64,000 bases of DNA from Streptomyces sp. NBC_01296 (GCF_035984415.1 NZ_CP130720.1:372001-436000); one strand, 5' to 3'. Shown: positions 15,820-25,330, numbered from the stretch's first letter. The notes: generated by a model from the letters alone, not told the origin. Program-made: numbers and translations.

Positions 15820-16464
15820 GTGGCCCATGCAACCGACCCGCCCGCCCCGGAGCCGGCGCACGGCGGTGAGCCGGGACCGGCGCCGCGCACGCCCGACGAC
15901 GCGGCGGTCCGCTCGCACGTGACCTTGTGCGTCAACGGTGTTCATCACGACCTCGACCTCGACCACCGCGTCACTCTCCTCGACGCCCTGCGCGAGCACC
16001 TGGACCTGACGGGCGCCAAGAAGGGCTGCGACCACGGACAGTGCGGCGCCTGCACCGTCCTGGTGGACGGCCGACGTGCCAACGGCTGCCTGCTCCTCGC
16101 CGTCGCCGTCGACGGCTGCGAGATCACCACGGTGGAAGGCCTCGCCGACCCGGGAGGCGCCCTGCACCCGCTCCAGCGCGCCTTCATCGACCATGACGCC
16201 TTCCAGTGCGGCTACTGCACCCCCGGCCAGCTCTGCTCCGCCGTCGGCGCGCTCCGCGAAGCCGCCGCCGGCCACCCCTCGCACGCCACCGCCGACACTC
16301 CCCCGGCCGGCTCCGGACCCGCCGTGCTGAGCGCCGAGGAGATCAGGGAACGGCTCAGCGGAAACCTGTGCCGCTGCGGCGCCTACCCCGCGATCGTCGG
16401 GGCCGTCGCCGACGCGAGCGCGGATGCCGCCGCCACCAGGACCGGTGCGGACGTGATCGCATGA
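15820..16464 (+). CDS. molybdenum hydroxylase small subunit, 2Fe-2S protein (YagT/XdhC-like)
   Basis: 214 aa from GTG 15820, preferred over ATG 15802 because GGGAG stands six bases before it. The plant-type ferredoxin domain shows CDHGQCGACTVLVDGRRANGC and the second helical domain shows CGYCTPGQ and CRCGAYPAIVG, giving both [2Fe-2S] clusters. It passes electrons from the molybdenum centre toward FAD (known). No twin-arginine signal is visible, unlike periplasmic PaoA. The stop overlaps the next gene by four bases (ATGA). A broken paralogue lies at 40.9 kb. Confidence 0.95.
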   Translation: MAHATDPPAPEPAHGGEPGPAPRTPDDAAVRSHVTLCVNGVHHDLDLDHRVTLLDALREHLDLTGAKKGCDHGQCGACTVLVDGRRANGCLLLAVAVDGCEITTVEGLADPGGALHPLQRAFIDHDAFQCGYCTPGQLCSAVGALREAAAGHPSHATADTPPAGSGPAVLSAEEIRERLSGNLCRCGAYPAIVGAVADASADAAATRTGADVIA

Positions 16465-17477
16465 AGCCCTTCGCTTACGTACGCGCCACCAGCCTCCGCG
16501 AGGCGGCGGAGGCCTACGCCGCCCACCCCGGCGCCCGCTACCTCGGCGGTGGCACCAACCTCGTGGACCTCATGAAACTGGGCGTCGAGACCCCCGGCAC
16601 CCTCGTCGACATCTCCCGGCTGCCCCTGGAGGAGATCGGCGAACTCCCCGGCGGAGGACTTCGCGTCGGCGCGATGGTCCGCAACAGCGACCTGGCCGCC
16701 GACCCGCGGGTGCGCACCCGCTATCCGCTCCTCAGCCAGGCGCTGCTGGCCGGCGCATCCGGTCAGCTCCGCAACGTCGCCACGACCGGCGGCAACCTGC
16801 TCCAGCGCACTCGCTGCACCTACTTCCAGGACCCCTCCAAGCCCTGCAACAAACGCGAACCCGGCAGCGGCTGCGGGGCCCGTGCGGGGATCCACCGCGA
16901 CCACGCGGTACTCGGCCATTCCGAGCACTGCATCGCCACCCACCCCTCCGACATGGCCGTCGCCCTCGCGGCACTGGACGCCGAAGTCGAGCTGTACGGG
17001 GGGACGGGCGGCACTCGAACCGTCGCGGCCACCGAGTTCCACCGGCTGCCCGAGGACCACCCCGAGCAGGACACCCTCATCCGTCCTGGGGAGATCATCA
17101 CGGCGGTACTCCTGCCCGCCCCGGCGCCGGGCGCCGTCTCGCTCTACCGCAAGGCCCGCGAACGGGCCTCGTACGCCTTCGCCCTCGCTTCGGTCGCCGT
17201 CGTCCTCGACCTCGACCCCGACGACGGCCGCGTGCGCCGGATCGCCCTCGCCTTCGGCGGCCTCGCCCACCGGCCCTGGCGGGCGACCACGGCCGAGGCC
17301 CGGCTGACCGGCGCCACCCCGGACGCCGGGGCCGTCCGCGCGGCCGTCGACGCGGAACTCGCCCGGGCCCTGCCCCTCCGCGACAACGCGTACAAGATCC
17401 CGCTCGCCCGCAACCTCACCTGCGACGCCATTGCCGCGCTGGTCGGCCAGCATCCCGGCGCTCCCGCCACGCAGTAG
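16461..17477 (+). CDS. molybdenum hydroxylase FAD-binding subunit (YagS-like)
   Basis: 338 aa, ATG 16461. FAD-binding motifs are present: ARYLGGGTNLVDLMKLGVET and a GQLRNVATTGGNLLQRTRC segment. The insertion CTYFQDPSKPCNKREPGSGC with GIHRDHAVLGHSEHC provides the extra cysteines typical of the YagS branch, which carry an additional 4Fe-4S cluster in E. coli PaoB (known). The C-terminal CO-dehydrogenase-flavoprotein domain follows (LARNLTCDAIAALVG). It links the iron-sulfur subunit to the final electron acceptor. Confidence 0.95.
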   Translation: MKPFAYVRATSLREAAEAYAAHPGARYLGGGTNLVDLMKLGVETPGTLVDISRLPLEEIGELPGGGLRVGAMVRNSDLAADPRVRTRYPLLSQALLAGASGQLRNVATTGGNLLQRTRCTYFQDPSKPCNKREPGSGCGARAGIHRDHAVLGHSEHCIATHPSDMAVALAALDAEVELYGGTGGTRTVAATEFHRLPEDHPEQDTLIRPGEIITAVLLPAPAPGAVSLYRKARERASYAFALASVAVVLDLDPDDGRVRRIALAFGGLAHRPWRATTAEARLTGATPDAGAVRAAVDAELARALPLRDNAYKIPLARNLTCDAIAALVGQHPGAPATQ

Positions 17478-17508
17478 CCCGGCACCACCGACCAGGAACA
17501 GGACCACG

Positions 17509-19644
17509 ATGAGCCCGACCTCCGCCGTCCTCGACACCACCGCACCCGCGGACTCCGTGCTCGGCGCCGCCACCCCGCGGCTCGAAGGCCGGGAGAAGGT
17601 GACCGGCGCCGCCCGCTATGCCGCCGAGCACCACCTCCCCCGGCGGGCCTACGCCTGGCCGGTGCCCGCGACCGTCGCCCGCGGCCGGGTCACCGCCGTC
17701 GACACCGCCGCCGCCCTGGCCCTGTCCGGCGTACTGGGCGTCCTCACCCCCTACGACGCCCCCCGCCTGGGCCCCTCCGACGACCCCACCCTCCAATTGC
17801 TCCAGGACCTGCGGGTGCCGCACCGCGGCTGGTATGTGGCCCTGGCCATCGCCGACACCCTGGAGCAGGCCCGGGCCGCCGCCGACGCCGTGCACGTGAG
17901 CTACGAAGCAGAGCCGCACGACGTCACCCTTCACGAAGGGCACCCCGGCCTGTACACACCCGAAAAGGTCAACGGCGGCTATCCGGCACACCGCGAACAG
18001 GGCGACCCCGAGGCGGCGTTCGCCACCTCGCCCGTACACGTCGATGCCGTCTACTCGGTGCCGCCACTGCACAACCACCCCATGGAGCCGCACGCCGCCA
18101 CCGCCGACTGGGACGCCGGGCGCGGCCACCTCACCGTCTACGACTCCTGCCAGGGCACCACGGTGGTCCAGGCCGTACTGGCGGGGCTGTTCGACCTGCC
18201 GCAGGACCGGATCACGGTCCTGTCGGAGCACGTGGGCGGCGGGTTCGGCTCCAAGGGCACGCCGCGCCCCCACGTCGTCCTCGCCGTCATGGCCACCCGG
18301 CACTGCGGACGGCCCGTCACGCTGGCGCTGCCCCGCCAGCACCTGGCCGCCACCGTCGGCCACCGCGCGCCCACCCTGCACCACGTCCGCCTGGGCGCCC
18401 GGTCCGACGGCACCCTCACCTCCCTCATCCACGAGGTCACCACCTACACCTCGCAGGTACGCGAGTTCGTCGAGCAGGCCGCCGTACCCGCCCGTGTCAT
18501 GTACGCCGCGCAGAACAGCCGCACCACCCACCGCGTCACCGCGCTCGACGTGCCCACGCCCTCCTGGATGAGGGCTCCGGGCGAGACCCCCGGCATGTAC
18601 GCCCTGGAGTCGGCCATGGACGAACTGGCAGACGCCCTCGGCATGGACCCGGTCGAGCTGCGCGTGCGCAACGACCCGGCCACCGAGCCCGACAGCGGCC
18701 GCCCCTTCAGCAGCCGCCACCTCGTGGAATGCCTGCGCGACGGCGCCCGCCGGTTCGGCTGGCCCGGCCGCCGCCCGCCCCGCCGCGAAGGGGCGTTCCT
18801 CATCGGGACCGGTGTGGCGGCCGCCACCTACCCCGTGTACATCGCCCCTTCGGGGGCCCGCGCCCACGCCCGCCCCGACGGGAGCTACCTCATCGAGGTC
18901 AACGCCACCGACATCGGCACCGGCGCCCGTACCGTCCTCTCCCAGATCGCCGCCGACGCCCTGCACGTACCGATCGACTCGGTCTCACTGGCCATCGCCA
19001 ACAGCGCGCTGCCCGCCGGCCCCGTCGCCGGCGGTTCCACGGGCACGGCGTCCTGGGGCTGGGCGGTGCACGACGCGTGCACCGCCCTGACCGACCGGCT
19101 GGCCCGGCACGAGGGACCGCTGCCCGCCACGGGCCTCTCCGCGTCCGCCGACACCACCCAGTCGGCGAAGCAGAAGTCCCCGTACGCGCGCCACGCGTTC
19201 GGGGCACACTTCGCCGAGGTCCAGGCGGACACCGTCACGGGCGAGGTACGTGTCCGCCGACTCCTCGGCGTCTTCGCCGCCGGCCACATCCTCAACCCGC
19301 GTACCGCGCGCTCCCAGCTCATCGGGGGCATGGTGATGGGGCTGGGCATGGCGCTGACCGAACACAGCGACCTCGACCCCGCGTTCGGCGACTTCGCGGA
19401 GCGCGACCTGGCCACCTACCACGTACCGGCGAACGCCGACGTTCCCGCCGTAGAGGCACACTGGATCGACGAGCACGACAAGCACCTCAACCCGATGGGC
19501 AGCAAGGGCATCGGTGAGATCGGCATCGTCGGGGCCGCTGCGGCGATCGGCAACGCGGTGAGCCACGCCACCGGCAGGCGACTTCGGGAGCTGCCCCTGA
19601 CCCCGGACCGGGTCCTGGCCGCCATCGAGGGCGAGCCCGCATGA
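17509..19644 (+). CDS. molybdenum hydroxylase catalytic subunit (YagR-like)
   Basis: 711 aa, ATG 17509, 31 bases after the FAD subunit. The aldehyde oxidase/xanthine dehydrogenase a/b hammerhead (LEGREKVTGAARYAAEHHLP) is followed by the molybdopterin domains with GGGFGSKG, GSTGTASWGWAVHD and the catalytic glutamate region SKGIGEIGIVGAAAAIGNAV. All parts of an intact large subunit are present. With its two partners it should oxidise aldehydes or N-heterocycles. Substrate cannot be read from sequence. No XdhC-type cofactor-insertion gene accompanies the operon here. Confidence 0.95.
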   Translation: MSPTSAVLDTTAPADSVLGAATPRLEGREKVTGAARYAAEHHLPRRAYAWPVPATVARGRVTAVDTAAALALSGVLGVLTPYDAPRLGPSDDPTLQLLQDLRVPHRGWYVALAIADTLEQARAAADAVHVSYEAEPHDVTLHEGHPGLYTPEKVNGGYPAHREQGDPEAAFATSPVHVDAVYSVPPLHNHPMEPHAATADWDAGRGHLTVYDSCQGTTVVQAVLAGLFDLPQDRITVLSEHVGGGFGSKGTPRPHVVLAVMATRHCGRPVTLALPRQHLAATVGHRAPTLHHVRLGARSDGTLTSLIHEVTTYTSQVREFVEQAAVPARVMYAAQNSRTTHRVTALDVPTPSWMRAPGETPGMYALESAMDELADALGMDPVELRVRNDPATEPDSGRPFSSRHLVECLRDGARRFGWPGRRPPRREGAFLIGTGVAAATYPVYIAPSGARAHARPDGSYLIEVNATDIGTGARTVLSQIAADALHVPIDSVSLAIANSALPAGPVAGGSTGTASWGWAVHDACTALTDRLARHEGPLPATGLSASADTTQSAKQKSPYARHAFGAHFAEVQADTVTGEVRVRRLLGVFAAGHILNPRTARSQLIGGMVMGLGMALTEHSDLDPAFGDFAERDLATYHVPANADVPAVEAHWIDEHDKHLNPMGSKGIGEIGIVGAAAAIGNAVSHATGRRLRELPLTPDRVLAAIEGEPA

Positions 19645-19728
19645 CATTTCCATCGGTGCCCTGGCCCGCCTCCCGCCGTGCCTACCGGTTCCGGTGACCT
19701 GGATGCAGAACGGTCGATCACACCGTGG

Positions 19729-20229
19729 TCATCGCTGCTCCCACTGCTCCTTGGTGATCTCGTACCGCACGCCCCGTACTCGGAGCCCTCGGCCTTCTCC
19801 ATGTCAGAGGGAGTGGGGAGGGTGTCCGCGAGCGTCATGGCGAGCTTCTCCATGATGTTGCGCGAACCGTGGTTCACGGACATCGTCGCAGCCCAGACCA
19901 TGCGCGCACCGAGCTCCGTGAACGCCTTGGCCAGCAAGGCGCGCGAGCCCCCGGTGGCATAACCCTTGCCCCACGCCGTCTGCCGTAGCCGGTAGCCGAG
20001 CTCGGCTACGTCCCGCGGGCCCTCCGGCTCGGGACGCAGGTGGAACACGGCCACTCCGTGCCCGGGCCCGACCCCGTAGCGGCATGGCCCACAAGGTCTG
20101 CCCGGCAGCCACAGGTCGGAAGGACACCGGCGAATGGCGGGGCCGGATCCACTGGCCAGGAGCCCCCTCCCCCGGTGCAGACCGAACCCTCGATCGGCAG
20201 GTATCAGCACGAAAGGCGGGATACGGCAT
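19729..20229 (-). pseudogene. GNAT acetyltransferase, frameshifted
   Basis: The core reads VAELGYRLRQTAWGKGYATG, GGSRALLAKAFTELGARMVW and NHGSRNIMEKLAMTLADTLP. Q-x-x-W-G-K-G-Y-A is the acetyl-CoA loop and N-x-x-S-x-x-I-M-E-K-L the family helix. The tail (VRYEITKEQWEQR, ending 19729) is in another frame because of an indel near 19775, and the N-terminal third is also out of frame. The RimJ/RimL-like ancestor would be about 170 residues. Confidence 0.7.
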
Positions 20230-20415
20230 GACCAGCGGGGTAGCCGGACCTTACGGACACAACGACCGACACCACGCCACTGCGCGCTGTCGCGCTGGTC
20301 TGCACGCTTTCGCCGTCGCCGAAGCGCTCCAGCTCCCAATTCTGGCGGAGCAGACGACGGCGGCCCTGTCCGAGCACGATGACCGGAAAGGTGATCCGGA
20401 TCGCCGACCACGACG

Positions 20416-20805
20416 TCAAACCGGGCGTCGAGGTCGACATGGGTGAGGGCGCGAGGGGTCTCCCCCAGCCGCGCAGGCCCGGAAGAGCTCCACTGCTTCC
20501 TCGTCCGGCATCGGGGCCAGTGGGTGCACCGCTTCGACCACGAGCGCGAGGGCTCGCGGCGCGAGCATCAGGCGGGTCCGGGCGCTCTTGCGCAGCGGCG
20601 CCGACGCCTGCACGGCCCGCAGCTCCGGTACGAGATCCCCTGTGCGCCCGAGTTCCCGGCCGGTGGTGGCCACGCTCTCACGCACCCCCCGGTCGAAGAC
20701 ACGGCCCGGGAGATCCTCCGGGGCGCGGCCGCGCCAAAGCGACAAGTGCCGGAGGGTGCGCTCCGCCTGCTCGTACGACCGTGTGGAACCGGCAATGTTC
20801 GCCAT
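20416..20805 (-). CDS. hypothetical protein, probably frameshifted near its C-terminus
   Basis: Not recognised. The frame from ATG 20805 has strong G/C3 bias and reads like a helical protein (SYEQAERTLRHLSLWRGRAP, TGDLVPELRAVQASAPLRKS, APMPDEEAVELFRACAAG). Shortly before its stop, the next frame gives a more protein-like continuation (ALTHVDLDARFDVVVGDPDH), so a one-base indel near 20455 may have truncated it. Confidence 0.4.
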   Translation of the reverse strand: MANIAGSTRSYEQAERTLRHLSLWRGRAPEDLPGRVFDRGVRESVATTGRELGRTGDLVPELRAVQASAPLRKSARTRLMLAPRALALVVEAVHPLAPMPDEEAVELFRACAAGGDPSRPHPCRPRRPV

Positions 20806-20920
20806 GCGCTACGGCACCTCCGGAACGGAGGCGAAGCTCCGGTTCCCGGTCTACGACGTGACCAACCGCGAGGAGTTCGCTGCGGCCCGGATCCTCGCGC
20901 AAGGGCCGCTGGCGGCCTGA
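20797..20920 (+). other. possible small coding fragment, 41 codons
   Basis: MFAMRYGTSGTEAKLRFPVY and NREEFAAARILAQGPLAA are encoded with near-complete G/C3 bias, ending at TGA 20920. It overlaps the start of the minus-strand gene at 20805. No upstream part on the plus strand is visible, so it is probably the tail of a lost gene. Family unknown. Confidence 0.3.
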
Positions 20921-20979
20921 TGGCGGGCGCGGCCCCGCCCGGAAAGGGGTTGCTCGGGACGATGGCGCTGGTGGCGCGA

Positions 20980-21918
20980 CTACCGGTTCGAGCTGATCGA
21001 TGCGGCCCCGGTCGCTGCAATCGAGATCGACAGCCCCTCGGTCAGCCATTTGTGCGCCGCCGTCATGTTCAGCACGCGTCCGCCGGTGGCGGTGCCGACC
21101 AGGGCCCAATAGCGTTCCAGGCGGGGGTCGAAGCCGGACGACCTCGACACCAACGCGTGCAGATACGCACGGAAGGCGGGGGTGTCCGACTCCCGCCGAG
21201 CTCGAGCGTGGGCGGATACGAAGGCGTTCACCGTGTCCCCCGGGCCGGGCGGCAGACCCCGGGCCAACGCGGCGGCCGTCAGGGCGGCCGCATCCTCGAT
21301 TTCCCCGTAGAAGGCCGGACCATCCCTCATCTCTTCGTCATGGTCCTGGGTCCAGCGGGTGAAGCTGGGTGTGGCGACGAGCAGATGAAGCTCGGCATAG
21401 GCCAGGGCCGAAGCAGGATCGGGGTCCTGTGGGGGACTTGGGGACAACATGGCGATCATGATGTCGAGCCGGCGCTTGGGCATGGCCGCGGACAGTTCGC
21501 GATACCAGTGGTCGGTGAGGCTGCGATGCGCCTCAGGGAGCCGCTGCACGCGAGAAAGGATCTCCAGGCGCCGGAGCCGTTCCTCACTCGTGCAGTCGTC
21601 GAGGGACATGAGTGTGGCCTGGCGCCACCGCAGTTCGGTCAGCCGCTCCTGGACCGATTCGAGCTCGCTCGAAACCAGTTCGCCGAGGGAGCACTCCCCG
21701 GTGACCACCTGCGTGATGGTCGCGATCGGAGTGTCCAGCGCCCGCAGGCGTCTGATGAGGCGGATGCGCTCCCACGCATCGGGGCCGTAGCGCCGATGGC
21801 CGCCGGTGCTACGGCTTGCAACCGGCAGGAGACCGCTGTCGGAGTAGTAGCGGAGGGTCTTCACCGGGACGCCCGTTCCGGCGGCGAGTTCACCGATGCT
21901 CCATGTGTCGTGCGTCAT
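20980..21918 (-). CDS. MerR-family regulator with long effector domain
   Basis: 312 aa. Start ATG 21918, inside a longer open frame, puts the HTH at the N-terminus: WSIGELAAGTGVPVKTLRYY and GGHRRYGPDAWERIRLIRRL. The next 220 residues are a helical effector-binding region shared with the two MerR proteins at 57.7 and 60.7 kb (same length, same Y-W-x-L-x-x-x-x-G ending: LERYWALVGTATGG). It is divergent from a secreted carboxylesterase. The intergenic MerR-type promoter (21925-21956) points to the esterase, the likely target. Confidence 0.92.
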   Translation of the reverse strand: MTHDTWSIGELAAGTGVPVKTLRYYSDSGLLPVASRSTGGHRRYGPDAWERIRLIRRLRALDTPIATITQVVTGECSLGELVSSELESVQERLTELRWRQATLMSLDDCTSEERLRRLEILSRVQRLPEAHRSLTDHWYRELSAAMPKRRLDIMIAMLSPSPPQDPDPASALAYAELHLLVATPSFTRWTQDHDEEMRDGPAFYGEIEDAAALTAAALARGLPPGPGDTVNAFVSAHARARRESDTPAFRAYLHALVSRSSGFDPRLERYWALVGTATGGRVLNMTAAHKWLTEGLSISIAATGAASISSNR

Positions 21919-21924
21919 AGTCCC

Positions 21925-21956
21925 TTGAATCTCCTGCGCGGGGGAGGTCCTAGCGT
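21925..21956 (+). promoter_or_regulatory. MerR-type promoter with 20-base spacer, esterase gene
   Basis: TTGAAT (21925-21930) and TAGCGT (21951-21956) are 20 bases apart, and the spacer holds the dyad CTCC-N8-GGAG. An over-long spacer with a central dyad is the hallmark of MerR-activated promoters. The same TTGA-x-TCTCC opening recurs at 58.7 and 61.7 kb. Confidence 0.65.
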
Positions 21957-22016
21957 ACTGATCACCGAACCGACCGCATCGAGTCGGCCGCCTCCGACCA
22001 GGAACGGTGGATACGC

Positions 22017-23708
22017 ATGTCCCCGAACACGACAGCACCCAGCCCGCGCCGACGTCACCGGCTCCGCGCGGTGCTCTTCCCCTTGCTGTGCGCGCTGGCC
22101 CTGCTCACGGGCACCGCCGTACCGGCGACCGCCGCCCCACCAGGTTCTCCCCCCTCCGCGGGGCGGACCGGTACGGTCGTACGGACCGACCACGGCGCGG
22201 TACGCGGCGTGTCACACGGCTCGTACGCCACCTTCCTCGGCATTCCCTACGCGGCACCGCCGACCGGACCGCTGCGCTGGCAGGCCCCGGTGCCCCCTGC
22301 CGCATGGCAGGGCGTCCGGGACGCGACGACGGCGGCTCAGCGCTGTGTGCAGATGCCGGCACCAGGAGCAGGCGCGGTCCTCGGGTCGGAGGACTGCCTC
22401 TACCTCAACGTCACCATGCCGACCGCGAAGCCGACCCGGCAGAAGCGGCCCGTGATGGTGTGGATGCACGGCGGTGCGTTCCTGGGCGGTTCCGGCAGCG
22501 ACTACGACGCCGAACAACTGGTGGTCCGGGGCGACACGGTCGTCGTCACGGTCAACTACCGCTTGGGGATCTTCGGTTACTTCGGCCACCCCGATTTGGG
22601 CTCCGCCCCACCGTTCGGCCTGGCGGACCAGCAGGCCGCCCTGCGCTGGGTTCGCGCCAACGCCGAGCGCTTCGGCGGAGATCCGGCCAATGTCACGCTG
22701 TTCGGCGAATCCGCGGGCGCCCTCAGCATCTGTGCACACCTCACCTCGCCGACGGCCGCAGGCCTCTTCCGCCGGGCCGTCCTCCAGAGTGGTTCCTGCT
22801 TCATGTCCTTCCCGCGCGGCGCTCTCGCACCCGGAACCCCGGCGTACGAGCCGTTCGCCTCCCAGGGCGATGTGCAGGCGGCCGGAACGGACGCCGCCCG
22901 GCAGCTGGGCTGCACCACAGGGGGCGGAGACGAAGTACTGGCGTGCCTGCGCGGGCAGAGCACGGACCGCCTGGCCACCGCGCCGCTGATGCAGTCCTTC
23001 AACCGGCCCGCCTTCGGCAATGCGCTGCTGCCCGAGGCGCCGGACCTGGCGCTGGCCGCGGGACGCTTCCACCGCGTGCCGGTCATGCAGGGCACCAACC
23101 ACGACGAGATGCGGATGTTCGTCGGCCTGACGCTCGCCGCGTTCCCGATCCGCACCGAGGAGGACTACCGCGCCCGCCTGAAGGACGCCTTCGGGCCCTC
23201 GGCTCCGGCCGTCGAGGCGCAGTATCCGGCGGCACACCACCCCACGCCCGCACTGGCCTGGGCCGCTGTGCTGACCGATCGATCCCTCACCTGCACCACA
23301 CTGGCGGCAAGCCGGGCCATGACCGCTCATGCCCCCGGACTCCCCCTCTACGGCTACGAGTTCAACGACCCGAACGCTCCTGTCCTCGCCGGCCTGCCGG
23401 CGAACCCGGGCTTCCCCTACGGGTCGGCACACGGCTTCGAGATGCCGTTCCTGTTCGCCTCCTTCCCCACCGAGGGAACGCTGAGCGACGCCCAACGCGG
23501 CCTGTCCGACCGGATGGTCGGATACTGGACGAACTTCGCGCGCACCGGAGACCCGAACAGCCCCGGCGCCCCCCGCTGGCCCGTCCTGCGCCCTTCGTCT
23601 CCCCACGCACGGTCGGTGCAGTCGCTGACTCCCGGACCCGGTGGAGTCCGTCCCGTCGATGCGGATTCCGCACACCACTGCTCGTTCTGGGCAGGCCTGC
23701 CTCAGTGA
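22017..23708 (+). CDS. secreted type-B carboxylesterase
   Basis: 563 aa, ATG 22017. A Sec-type signal peptide (RAVLFPLLCALALLTGTAVP, cleavage near ATAAPP) is followed by the carboxylesterase fold: FLGIPYAAPPTGPLRW, EDCLYLNV, oxyanion hole HGGAF, nucleophile elbow GESAGALS, and the catalytic histidine in YGSAHGFEMPF. The substrate is a carboxylic ester outside the cell. Specificity is not deducible. The divergent MerR regulator and the long-spacer promoter suggest inducible expression. Confidence 0.94.
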   Translation: MSPNTTAPSPRRRHRLRAVLFPLLCALALLTGTAVPATAAPPGSPPSAGRTGTVVRTDHGAVRGVSHGSYATFLGIPYAAPPTGPLRWQAPVPPAAWQGVRDATTAAQRCVQMPAPGAGAVLGSEDCLYLNVTMPTAKPTRQKRPVMVWMHGGAFLGGSGSDYDAEQLVVRGDTVVVTVNYRLGIFGYFGHPDLGSAPPFGLADQQAALRWVRANAERFGGDPANVTLFGESAGALSICAHLTSPTAAGLFRRAVLQSGSCFMSFPRGALAPGTPAYEPFASQGDVQAAGTDAARQLGCTTGGGDEVLACLRGQSTDRLATAPLMQSFNRPAFGNALLPEAPDLALAAGRFHRVPVMQGTNHDEMRMFVGLTLAAFPIRTEEDYRARLKDAFGPSAPAVEAQYPAAHHPTPALAWAAVLTDRSLTCTTLAASRAMTAHAPGLPLYGYEFNDPNAPVLAGLPANPGFPYGSAHGFEMPFLFASFPTEGTLSDAQRGLSDRMVGYWTNFARTGDPNSPGAPRWPVLRPSSPHARSVQSLTPGPGGVRPVDADSAHHCSFWAGLPQ

Positions 23709-23751
23709 GCCTCAGGGCGGCCAGCAGGGGCACGCGGCCCCGGCGGGCAGG

Positions 23752-24000
23752 TCACCAGGCGGCGCACAGGGCCTGCGGTGAGCGGTGGATCTGGGCGGGC
23801 TGCATCCGTGGCTCCGGACGGCGCTCGTCCAGTCGCAGCTCCGGCATCCGGCGCAGGAGCATGTCCGGTGTCAGGCGCAGTTGTTCGCGTACCAGCCGGG
23901 AGCCGGGGCAGCCGTCGGGTCCGTACCCGAAGGCGAGGTGCTGCCGGTTCCCGGGCCGGCGGAAGCATTCATGGCCCGGACGACGGCATCCGGCGAGTAA
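23752..24000 (-). pseudogene. cytochrome P450, C-terminal stub
   Basis: NRQHLAFGYGPDGCPGSRLV is the haem-binding loop with its cysteine, followed by LRLTPDMLLRRMPELRLDE and a normal stop at 23752. Only about 80 residues remain, with no I helix or ExxR motif upstream. Confidence 0.8.
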
Positions 24001-24039
24001 CTTCAGCCCGGCAATCACCTAAGGGCGTCACCCGACCAG

Positions 24040-24330
24040 CGCCGTAGCGCTTGCGGCCTTCCCAGCTCGTCATCCAGCGCCGGCCTGTCCACGTTCGCCA
24101 TAGGGTCAGGCCCGTCGATATTTCGGCGAGCTGGGCCGCGAACGCCAGCAGACGCGCACGCAGCCCTTGTCGAACGAGGGCGCGCGGCCCCAGTGACTGG
24201 AGGCGAAGCGCCCAGCGAAGGGTTCGCTGCCCACCTCATGCTGGTCGCCGCGTACGTGGAGTAGGTGCGCGACCTGCGGGATCAGCACTCGCATGCCCGA
24301 GCACCCCTGGCCCCAAGTATTGGCTGAGAG
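24040..24330 (-). pseudogene. unrecognised frameshifted gene
   Basis: MRVLIPQVAHLLHVRGDQHE and GSEPFAGRFASSHWGRAPSF are in one frame. A following stretch (LTLWRTWTGRRWMTSWEGRK) is in another. It looks coding but I do not recognise the family. Confidence 0.3.
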
Positions 24331-24676
24331 TACTTCACTCGGAAGAGGGTTCGGCGGCAAAGCGGCAGCAGGCGCAGCAGGCGTGAGGCCCGGGCAGGGT
24401 TCGCATCAGTCGGCCATACTCGGCCCGTCGGGTTGCGGCCCCGAACCGCACCCCGCCCACGTGGCCCCGGCGGCGAGCCGGGGCCACCAGCAAGGCCGGC
24501 GACCCCGTGCCCGTCCCGCTGCGGGCATGTTCGTCCTCGAGCCGCTTCGGACAACAGACATGTCACAATCCGCAGTCGGCCGATGCAAGAGCGCCCACGA
24601 CCGTCGGACGTTGTGCGGGCTGACGGCGTAGCGGGCCGGAGCACGCGCGAAGGGCTGCCGTTCTCGACGGGTGCTG

Positions 24677-24701
24677 GGTTCTGGCACAGATCTTGGGGAG
24701 C
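24677..24701 (+). repeat. left terminal inverted repeat
   Basis: GGTTCTGGCACAGATCTTGG followed by GGAGC. Perfect complement of 25363-25387. Confidence 0.9.
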
Positions 24702-24729
24702 GGTTGCGGAGCGTCACCGGGGCAGCAGC

Positions 24730-25047
24730 GTGAGTTGGGTCAGCACGCAGGGCGGTTTGGAATCGGGGATCGTTCTGCCCGATCACCACCTGGCCCGACG
24801 ATACGCGCTGCGCAGGCTGGCCTCGCGAATCACCGCCGGTGAGGTGGATCTCGCCGAGTTGGCATCGGACGAGTGGTCGGAGGTGGAGGTCGAGACCGCT
24901 GAGGAGCAAGCATTCGTGGCGCTACTCCCGCCATGCGCGTGCTGCATGGAGTACACGCTGGGACTCGACGAGGCGGCTTGGGAAGCGCAACTGCGGATTG
25001 CGGCCTGCGCCTTGGACTCGCATCCCACTGTCGGGCCGCGCTTCTGA
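24730..25047 (+). CDS. hypothetical passenger protein, 105 aa
   Basis: From GTG 24730 the frame reads VLPDHHLARRYALRRLASRI, then DLAELASDEWSEVEVETAEE and ALLPPCACCMEYTLGLDEAA, with stop at 25047. The CACC motif could bind metal. Codon bias is normal and the frame is uninterrupted, unlike the neighbouring remnants. No family was recognised. It lies between the two inverted repeats, so it is carried by the element. An upstream in-frame start exists but runs through the repeat. Confidence 0.5.
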   Translation: MSWVSTQGGLESGIVLPDHHLARRYALRRLASRITAGEVDLAELASDEWSEVEVETAEEQAFVALLPPCACCMEYTLGLDEAAWEAQLRIAACALDSHPTVGPRF

Positions 25048-25102
25048 CGAGTGGGGACAGAAGGCGTTCTGACGCAACATCTGAGCTCGCGATCGCGGAA
25101 AG

Positions 25103-25330
25103 TCACTGAAGCAGGATCGTCTTGCGGAGGAGTTCGAATCCGGCGCGACCATACAGCTGCCGCTTGATCTTCTTGATGCGATTGACGGCACCTCGATGCT
25201 GCCGAAGCTCCAGTCGAGAGGGAGGCCGGCGGTCACGGCGGCGAGGTCCCGGAGCACGTGGAGTGCGAAGCCTGTGAGAGCAGGCGGCCGGCTGGCGTCG
25301 ACGCGTCGATCCAGGTGGGAGGTGTGGAGC
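25103..25330 (-). pseudogene. ISL3-family transposase, C-terminal remnant
   Basis: LTGFALHVLRDLAAVTAGLP and LDWSFGSIE in one frame, then GAVNRIKKIKRQLYGRAGFE with LLRKTILLQ in the next. This is the classic ISL3 (IS204/IS1001/IS1096/IS1165) ending. The catalytic DDE core is deleted. Confidence 0.8.

Noticed and set aside
17416..18966. 516-codon minus-strand frame antisense to the molybdenum hydroxylase
   Set aside because: Composition artefact (Gly/Val/His-rich) opposite an unmistakable enzyme subunit.
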